11,427 nucleotides of DNA, taken from assembly GCA_027001815.1 (NCBI GenBank), contig JALTLT010000353.1, forward strand, positions 1 to 11,427. The letters are read 5' to 3'. Source of the DNA: Gammaproteobacteria bacterium (lineage in GTDB: Bacteria; Pseudomonadota; Gammaproteobacteria; JALTLT01). Positions 7,531 through 11,427 of this stretch are shown here, piece after piece (position 1 is the first letter of the stretch; the number at the start of each line of letters is the position of its first letter). The position numbers and the translations under genes were made by a program. The notes beneath the pieces are model-generated. The model was given only the letters and a program-made list of their open reading frames with translations. It was not told where the DNA came from and searched no databases.

Positions 7531-7584
7531 GCTGGAGAACGGTATCGGCTGGAAGCCCTTATTGCAATTCCGGTCTCCGCACTA

Positions 7585-8165
7585 GCAGGATATCGAAAAA
7601 GGCCGTCCTGAATTTTCCAACGCCGGAAGCCGAAAATACGATTTCCGGCTTCCTCACGTTTTCAATGAGGCCAGCAACCTGTCGGACTTTGACATGCGGT
7701 CAGGTTCTGGTGCGTTCCGCGGGGCCCCGAGAGGCGGGAAGGCCCTCCCGGGGGACGCCGTGAACCCTTTTCGGCTGTGCTGTCCTGCTTCGCCGAAAAG
7801 GCCGGCCCCGCCATCCCTGGCGGGGCGTTCGGAGCGCTTCCTTCGTCCACTGGACGAAGGGTCTCCCCTCACCCCTGGGGGCTCGTCGGCGGCCTGCGGC
7901 GCTGCGCGGTCCTGCTCCGCTTGCAGTGCCGGGGCTTGCCATCCGTGGCAAGCCCGTTCGCCGGGAGGAATGTCCACCGGACATTCCCCGTTTTCCGGCT
8001 CACCCCTGCCGCCAACGTCCCCGGGAGGGCCTTCCCGCCTCTCGGGGCGGAGTGACCTTCAGCTTGAAGTCCGACAGGCTGCTGGCCTCATTGAAAACGG
8101 CGGTGCATCCATGCACCGCTGACAGGCGGTTGAAAAACACCGTTTTTCAACCGCCTGTCAGCCCG
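7585..8165 (+). repeat. Five-hairpin repeat element interrupted in hairpin 3 (copy C)
   Basis: Hairpin 1 (about 7592-7621) is degraded in its right arm. Hairpin 2 is at 7625-7653. Hairpin 3 is split: its left arm (7658-7689) and right arm (8067-8098) pair at 31 of 32 positions but are separated by 377 bases. Hairpin 4 (8100-8119) has the CATCCATG apex. Hairpin 5 (8120-8160) is a perfect 19-bp stem with loop ACC. The left end GCAGGATATCGAAAAA matches the ends of the other copies. The outer module order equals copy B, so copy C is one element whose third loop has been replaced or expanded. Confidence 0.9.
7690..8066. repeat. Hairpin-rich insert inside the loop of hairpin 3
   Basis: The insert has inverted ends: a CCCCGAGAGGCGGGAAGG core near 7724-7742 and its inverse near 8032-8050. 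Between them lie consecutive short hairpins: 7766-7801 (CCTTTTCGGC arms), 7805-7826 (GCCCCGCCA, loop TCCC), 7840-7860 (CCTTCGTCC, loop ACT), 7932-7955 (GGGCTTGCCA, loop TCCG) and 7967-7987 (GGAATGTCC, loop ACC). No ribosome binding site or protein motif is present, although frames are open on both strands. Part of the insert recurs at 1-119 and 2155-2223. Confidence 0.85.
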
Positions 8166-8307
8166 AAAATTGCGTGAAGCTGCCGGATGGATGTGCGTCC
8201 GGCGTGCAGACGCCGGTAGAGCGGGCCGGGAACAAATCGTTAGCCGCCATTAACCCGGCAATGCCACCGCAGGGGGGCGCCTCGCCGTTGGCGCATCACC
8301 GCGTTGC
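8166..8307. other. Intergenic stretch with inverted sequence, no gene seen
   Basis: This short stretch lies between copy C and the promoter of the small gene. It contains GCCGGA/TCCGGC inverted arms near 8189-8210. Around 8260-8280 it has CGGCAATGCC and CCGCAGG, resembling the second repeat family at 8833 and 11134. No coding region is supported. Confidence 0.4.
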
Positions 8308-8335
8308 TTGCCGTTTTTTCAGAATATGCAATAAT
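8308..8335 (+). promoter_or_regulatory. Possible sigma70 promoter for the 65-residue protein
   Basis: TTGCCG (8308-8313) and AATAAT (8330-8335) are 16 bases apart. AATAAT differs from TATAAT at one position and lies in a locally AT-rich island within GC-rich DNA. The leader to the gene would be about 210 bases and is full of hairpins. Confidence 0.45.
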
Positions 8336-8354
8336 ACGGATTTTGGGCGCGCCC

Positions 8355-8514
8355 GCCGCGTGGCGGCCCGGACCCGAATCGACCCCGGGAGGGGGTCGGC
8401 ATTTTCAAAGGCCGCCAGGCCTTTGAAAATGGGAGGGAGCGACGCTCCCGATGGCCGGGGATCATCGGGACGACGATCTTCGGCATCCGTTCCGGCCCCG
8501 TTTCCCGGGGCCGG
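8355..8514 (+). other. Structured leader upstream of the 65-residue protein
   Basis: At least four hairpins follow one another: GACCCC/GGGGTC near 8381-8397; a perfect 14-bp stem at 8400-8431 (CATTTTCAAAGGCC, loop GCCA); GGGAGC/GCTCCC at 8435-8449; and CCGGCCCCG/CGGGGCCGG at 8492-8514. If the promoter at 8308 is used, all of them are in the 5' untranslated RNA. The 8400-8431 stem resembles hairpin 1 of the repeat element (GGCC core with A/T flanks). No known riboswitch is recognised. Confidence 0.5.
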
Positions 8515-8552
8515 CCCGAAACGTGACTGACGAGCAATCGCAGGAGACGACT

Positions 8553-8750
8553 ATGGATCCCATGTATTACGACACCATCACCAAGCTGGAAGAGATGGGT
8601 GCAGACCCCGAGTACATCCAGGGCTGGGTCGGCGGCTTCCTCAACAATCCCAAGCGCGAGGAGCAGCGTGTCACCGACGCCTACGAGGCCGGTTACGGCG
8701 ACGGTCAGGCGAAGAACACCGACCACGCCTCCGACTGGGTCAAGAAGTAG
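8553..8750 (+). CDS. Small acidic protein of unknown function
   Basis: A 65-residue protein starts at ATG 8553 with AGGAG seven bases upstream, a strong ribosome binding site, and is followed 14 bases later by a strong terminator. The sequence is well-mixed and soluble-looking, without signal peptide or membrane segment. Notable stretches are ITKLEEMGADPEYIQGWVGG in the first half and TDAYEAGYGDGQAKNTDHAS in the second. Its amino-acid composition is normal, unlike the Arg/Pro-rich shadow frames around it, which supports real coding. I do not recognise a named family. The frame extends upstream to 8451 through the hairpin leader, but the signals favour 8553. Confidence 0.8.
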   Translation: MDPMYYDTITKLEEMGADPEYIQGWVGGFLNNPKREEQRVTDAYEAGYGDGQAKNTDHASDWVKK

Positions 8751-8764
8751 GCCCCGGCGACGGA

Positions 8765-8802
8765 GCACGAAAAAGGCGGGCCTCGGCCCGCCTTTTTCGT
8801 GC
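8765..8802 (+). terminator. Strong intrinsic terminator, symmetrical
   Basis: A perfect 17-bp stem with loop CTCG has outer GCACGAAAAA, a GC-rich inner GGCGGGC, and then the T-run inside GCCTTTTTCGTGC. Because the A-run and T-run mirror each other, it could work on both strands. It ends the small gene's transcript. Confidence 0.92.
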
Positions 8803-8832
8803 CTGCCATCCGACACCCCGGGGGCGTCGAAC

Positions 8833-8912
8833 TGCACTCGGCATGCCGCCTCGGGCGGCACATCCCTCTTTCGGTTGGCGCTGCGCGCCAATTGCCAGGC
8901 ACAACCTGGCGG
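8833..8912 (+). repeat. Second repeat family, copy 1
   Basis: Two blocks are shared with the minus strand of 11134-11240. Block Y is TGCACTCGGCA, then TGCCGCC/GGCGGCA, then CATCCCT (8833-8867). Block X is TTGGCGCTGCGCGCCAATTG followed by CC.GG..CAACC.GG (about 8874-8909). Both blocks contain small palindromes. Here Y comes before X. An open frame runs through, but without translation signals. Confidence 0.7.
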
Positions 8913-8930
8913 TGCCGATCGGCCATAGCA

Positions 8931-8967
8931 GCAGGATATTAAACCGGATTTTTCAACGGACTGCTGG
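8931..8967. repeat. Minimal remnant of the five-hairpin repeat
   Basis: GCAGGATATTAAA resembles the left end of the repeat element (GCAGGATATCGAAAAA in copy C). Six bases on, TTTTTCAACGGACTGCTGGC resembles the right end. All inner hairpins are missing. It appears to be an internally deleted copy placed directly beside copy D. Confidence 0.5.
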
Positions 8968-9130
8968 CAGGCTGTTGAAAAACACCGTTTTTCGACGGCC
9001 TGTGCTGCGGTGCATGGATGCACCGCCGTTTTCGATGACGCCAAGTCATTGAAAACGCGGGGAAGCCGGAAATCGCATTTTCGGCTTCCGGCGTCGAAAA
9101 AGGCCAGGACGGCCTTTTTCGACATCCTGC
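8966..9130 (-). repeat. Complete five-hairpin repeat element (copy D)
   Basis: This has the same five modules as copy B on the opposite strand. H1 is 9093-9123 (13-bp stem, GTCGAAAAAGGCC), H2 9061-9089, H3 9028-9056 (GTTTTC.ATGAC stem with one G-T pair), H4 9007-9026 (apex CATCCATG on the minus strand), and H5 8968-9002. Its end CTAGCAGGAT overlaps the TAG stop of the 9130-9699 gene, so H1 is the first structure that gene's transcript makes after translation ends. Confidence 0.92.
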
Positions 9131-9699
9131 TAGGAGAAGAGATCCTCCATCGCCTTCACCGCCTTGTCGATCGTCTCGGGGCCGTCGATCTCCATCACCT
9201 GATCGATCACCCAGCGGTTGTCGTGATACTCGTCGCTCATCACCTTCTGCACGTGAGTGCCGAAGAAGTGGAGAAATCCGTAGCTGGGCCCCTCCTCGGT
9301 GAAGTCGAACTCCGCATATCCCTCTCCCCGCACGTTCAGCATGGCGATGAAGGGGGTGCGGAAGTCTCCGGGACCGAACAGGTCTTCCGCGTTGTCCTGC
9401 ATGTGATCCGCCAGCCGCCTGGCGAGACGGTTGATGAAGCGGGCACGATCCTCCTCTTCCAGACGCAGATAGGCCCAGCGATCCGCCACCTGCAAAAGCA
9501 TGGCCAGGTACTCGCCGATCACGTAGACCCGCTGGCGGTCGTCCTCGTAGATGAACTTCTCGCCGTGCAGATTCTTCGCCTTGTCCAGCGCCAGGCGCCA
9601 GAAGATGAAGGCGAGCGCCTGCGCGTTCTCGTCCAGCAGCTCGTCGGAATGCTTGACCTTGGCCTTCTCGGTCCAGCGACTCTTGATGCGTAGTGCCAA
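9130..9699 (-). CDS. Conserved-looking protein of unknown function (189 residues)
   Basis: The start is TTG at 9699: GGGGGAA lies seven bases upstream, the reading frame has no ATG nearby, and a TATAAT box lies about 40 bases upstream. The 189-residue product is soluble, with no signal peptide or membrane helix. The first half is helical and charged (ENAQALAFIFWRLALDKAKN, then a VYVIGEYLAMLLQVADRWAY stretch). The second half has alternating strands with EFDFTEEGPSYGFLHFFGTH. It ends in an acidic helix, KAVKAMEDLFS. I do not recognise the family and give no function. Its stop codon TAG lies within the end sequence of repeat copy D. Confidence 0.85.
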   Translation of the reverse strand: MALRIKSRWTEKAKVKHSDELLDENAQALAFIFWRLALDKAKNLHGEKFIYEDDRQRVYVIGEYLAMLLQVADRWAYLRLEEEDRARFINRLARRLADHMQDNAEDLFGPGDFRTPFIAMLNVRGEGYAEFDFTEEGPSYGFLHFFGTHVQKVMSDEYHDNRWVIDQVMEIDGPETIDKAVKAMEDLFS

Positions 9700-9736
9700 C
9701 GGAATTCCCCCTGCAGATCGTCCGCGCCGCGGCGGG

Positions 9737-9742
9737 ATTATA
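9737..9742 (-). promoter_or_regulatory. -10 box of the 9130-9699 gene
   Basis: On the minus strand this is a perfect TATAAT, about 38 bases before the TTG start, giving a short leader with the ribosome binding site. The region 17-18 bases further up has no good -35 match, so an activator may be needed. Confidence 0.6.
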
Positions 9743-9788
9743 CTCGATTAACCCGGCGACATGCTCTATCGTGTTCAGTCGCCGCCTT

Positions 9789-9974
9789 GGCAGGATGTTG
9801 ATACTGAGGAAACTCTGAACAATTCATCCCTGAATCGTCAGAGTACGGGGGCCGAAAAACGCGGTTTTCGGCTCCCTTGCAAAATCGATCACCTGCGGTG
9901 ATCGATTTTGGCGGCACATCCTTGTGCCGCAGGAATCTCTGAATAAATCAGAGTTTCCCTGAAGACAACATGCC
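9789..9974 (+). repeat. Divergent five-hairpin repeat element (copy E)
   Basis: The outer ends are GGCAGGATGTTG and, inverted, GGCATGTTG. Five hairpins come in the same order as in copy B but mostly with new stems. H1' (9812-9844) is ACTCTGA/TCAGAGT enclosing ATTCA-TCCC-TGAAT. H2' (9847-9876) is GGGGGCCGAAAA/TTTTCGGCTCCC. H3' (9881-9909) is a perfect 13-bp AAAATCGATCACC stem with loop TGC. H4' (9911-9930) is GCGGCACA with loop TCCT. H5' (9932-9958) is GGAATCTCTGA/TCAGAGTTTCC. GGAAACTCTGA at 9808-9818 also pairs perfectly with 9948-9958. It lies between two divergently transcribed genes. Confidence 0.85.
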
Positions 9975-10000
9975 CTTGCGACCCGGCCGACGGGCGGGGC

Positions 10001-10029
10001 TTGTGCCAGAGATTATACCATAGTATTTT
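10001..10029 (+). promoter_or_regulatory. Possible promoter of the Sfum_1244-like gene
   Basis: TTGTGC (10001-10006) and TATTTT (10024-10029) are 17 bases apart in an AT-rich patch just after repeat copy E. The match is modest. An alternative -10 is TATACC at 10014. Confidence 0.35.
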
Positions 10030-10056
10030 AGTCGGGATTCATCGGCAGGTAACACC

Positions 10057-11109
10057 ATGTCCCACCCTCGAGAGATCGATACCCTCCGCCGCCAGGTCCA
10101 GTACAACTGCGACGTGGCCGACGCCCACCACGCCGGCGACTACACCCTCTGCATCTACCTGCTGAAGATGCGGGAGTATTTTCGCTGGGAGAGGGGCCTT
10201 TCCTTCGGCGCGCCCCTCCCCTCCGACGAGATCGGTAACTGGATCACCGAGCGGGAGGCGCACTGGGAGTCGCTGGAGGGGGAGTCGTTTCGCGACATCG
10301 AGCTGGACGGCCGCCGTTTCTCACCCTTCGACGCACCCGCCATCAATCGGCACCTCCTCCCCCGGGGGCTCGTCTACAGCGGCGGCATCGGCGCCAATGG
10401 CAAGCCCCACTTCTTCCTCGGCCGGCTCCGGGAGCGGCACCTCCACGACGCCTTCGAGGTACTGGTGGCCGAGGACGAGATGGCCCGCGACCTCACTGCG
10501 CCACCCGCCATGTCCCGACAGGAGACCATCTTCGTCCGTCGCGACTCCATCCGGCGCATGATCTGGGAGAAGCTGGAGGAGTGGCGCTGGAAGCGGCGGG
10601 AGTCCCCCCTGGCGCGCGCCTTCTCGGTCTACGACTTCGAAAACGACCTGGAGAGCGCCTTGGAGTCGGTCACCGACACCGAGACCCGTTTCATCGTCTG
10701 GCACGAGATCGGCGAGGTGGAGGCGGGCCGGCTTCTGGGCGAGACGTGGCACGAGATGATCGCCCTGCTGCCCCGTTCGCGGATCGAACTGATGCTGCGG
10801 GCGGTGCGCGACCATCTGGCCGACTGCGTGAGCACCCTTCCGAAGCTGCTCGAAGAGGGCAGCGAACCGTCGATCCACTTCTACTTCGGCAACCTTCAGG
10901 CGATGCGCCGGGAACTCTTCCCCTCGCTCCTGCGGGCCTACGATCGTTGGCTTGAGGGCGACGACCTGGAGAGCCTGCGCCGGGTGGCCGGCGACGGAGC
11001 CGATCACTGGAGGCGGGTCGCCACCGAGGCGGTTCGCCACTTCGACGCCTCGCGCCCGGAAGAGTCGGCCGACCGGTTGCAGGGCCTGCTGGAGTCGAGC
11101 CGCCTCTGA
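10057..11109 (+). CDS. Sfum_1244-like protein of unknown function
   Basis: This 350-residue soluble protein starts at ATG 10057 with AGGT about seven bases upstream. The N-terminus (IDTLRRQVQYNCDVADAHHAGDYTLCIYLLKMREYFRWE) resembles what I recall of the Sfum_1244 family, in which an N-terminal NCD-A-DA--AG-Y-LC motif is followed by R-Y-WE. The rest alternates basic and acidic helices with Trp-rich stretches (WEKLEEWRWKRRES, RFIVWHEIGEVEAG). Near residue 272 is SIHFYFGNLQAMRRELFPS, probably a conserved core motif. There is no signal peptide, membrane helix or known catalytic motif. The biochemical role of the family is not known to me. The gene seems to stand alone, with repeats on both sides. 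The family name comes from memory of the motif and not from a search. Confidence 0.8.
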   Translation: MSHPREIDTLRRQVQYNCDVADAHHAGDYTLCIYLLKMREYFRWERGLSFGAPLPSDEIGNWITEREAHWESLEGESFRDIELDGRRFSPFDAPAINRHLLPRGLVYSGGIGANGKPHFFLGRLRERHLHDAFEVLVAEDEMARDLTAPPAMSRQETIFVRRDSIRRMIWEKLEEWRWKRRESPLARAFSVYDFENDLESALESVTDTETRFIVWHEIGEVEAGRLLGETWHEMIALLPRSRIELMLRAVRDHLADCVSTLPKLLEEGSEPSIHFYFGNLQAMRRELFPSLLRAYDRWLEGDDLESLRRVAGDGADHWRRVATEAVRHFDASRPEESADRLQGLLESSRL

Positions 11110-11133
11110 CGATCCGCCTCCCGGGAAGGGGTA

Positions 11134-11240
11134 AGGGATGTGCCGCCTGCGGCGGCATTGCCGAGTGCAACTTGGCGCTCCCGGCGGTGAGCGACACCGG
11201 GATCACCGGGTTGCACCGGCAATTGGCGCGCAGCGCCAAG
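11134..11240 (-). repeat. Second repeat family, copy 2
   Basis: On the minus strand, block X (CTTGGCGCTGCGCGCCAATTGCC, about 11240-11218) comes first, and block Y (TTGCACTCGGCAATGCCGCC, then GGCGGCACATCCC, 11169-11134) last. A different, hairpin-containing stretch lies between (CCGGTGATCCCGGTG and a TCACCGCCGGGAGCGCCAAG arm). The order is opposite to 8833-8912. TGCCGCC/GGCGGCA at 11141-11157 forms a small hairpin 31 bases after the Sfum_1244-like stop codon. Confidence 0.7.
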
Positions 11241-11303
11241 GGGGTGCCGGAATGGGCCGCCCGCCACTCGCTGCCCTCTGGGCCGGCGCTCCCCGATTCG
11301 CCG

Positions 11304-11393
11304 ATCGGGATAGGGGCGGTCAGCATAGCTGACCGAGCCCCTCCCACACCACCCGGCATGCGGTTCCGCACCGGGCGGTTCGGGAAGTTGAGG
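11304..11393 (-). ncRNA. 3' end of a group II intron (domains V and VI)
   Basis: On the minus strand, domain V (11380-11348) folds as ACCGCCCGG / CCGGGTGGT with a two-base TG bulge and an inner TGCG/CGCA stem, total about 33-34 bases. Domain VI follows: GGGAGGGGC, then GGTCAGC-TAT-GCTGACC, then GCCCC-TA-TCCC. The A at 11311 is bulged, and seven bases separate it from the predicted 3' splice site after GAT (11304), matching the branch-point geometry of group II introns. The rest of the intron is beyond the right edge. Confidence 0.75.
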
Positions 11394-11427
11394 TCATGAG
11401 AGCCGGGGCACGCCCAGCCGGTCGAAG
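11394..11427 (-). CDS. C-terminal end of a group II intron reverse transcriptase/maturase (partial)
   Basis: Only the last codons are inside the window: they read FDRLGVPRLS and end with TGA at 11396-11394. The identification rests on position: the frame stops 13 bases before domain V, which is where intron-encoded reverse transcriptases end. The fragment is too short to identify by itself. Confidence 0.55.
   Translation of the reverse strand, partial: FDRLGVPRLS

Noticed and set aside
7531..7584. Promoter for the lipid-transport operon
   Set aside because: Only weak -10-like AATAAG/TACCGT matches with no -35 at a suitable distance; not strong enough to list.
8319..9125. 268-residue minus-strand open frame
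   Set aside because: It crosses repeat copy D, the terminator and the small gene in antisense; no ribosome binding site and no domain.
1..11427. tRNA or rRNA genes
   Set aside because: No cloverleaf with the T-loop GTTCRANYC pattern and no rRNA motifs were seen on either strand by eye.

Overview
The window is about 11.4 kb of GC-rich DNA. It most likely comes from the chromosome of a gammaproteobacterium. The support is an AmiB-type amidase with AMIN, Amidase_3 and LysM domains, an Mla/Pqi-type lipid transport operon ending in a PqiC-like lipoprotein, and a chemoreceptor with a c-type haem motif. The species cannot be named from sequence alone.

Layout, left to right. A haem-binding methyl-accepting chemotaxis protein (203-1843, minus) ends directly against a hairpin repeat that runs off the left edge. 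A long intergenic stretch (1844-2534) holds a solo repeat arm, a possible sigma28 promoter and a complete five-hairpin repeat element. The amidase (2535-3833, minus) has its own good sigma70-like promoter. Next is a tightly packed four-gene minus-strand operon (7530 down to 4025): STAS-MlaE permease, MlaF-like ATPase, MlaD/MCE protein and PqiC-like lipoprotein. Together these form a plausible inner-membrane ABC lipid transporter plus an outer-membrane lipoprotein partner.

From 7531 to about 10056 the sequence is mostly repeats. Two small genes of unknown function are embedded there: a 65-residue protein (8553-8750, plus) with a strong terminator, and a 189-residue protein (9130-9699, minus) with a TTG start. 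A 350-residue protein that looks like the Sfum_1244 family follows (10057-11109, plus). At the right edge is the 3' end of a minus-strand group II intron: the last codons of its maturase, domain V, and domain VI with a bulged branch-point A.

The most unusual content is the interspersed repeat. It is an element of about 165 bp with terminal inverted repeats and five successive hairpins in fixed order. There are full copies at 2325-2490, 8966-9130 and (divergent) 9789-9974, an interrupted copy at 7585-8165, and a partial copy at 1-202. Copies differ in stem sequence but keep base pairing, and one hairpin always has the apex CATCCNTG. In the interrupted copy, the loop of hairpin 3 is replaced by a further hairpin-rich insert of about 380 bp with its own long inverted ends. 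No gene that would mobilise these elements is visible in the window.
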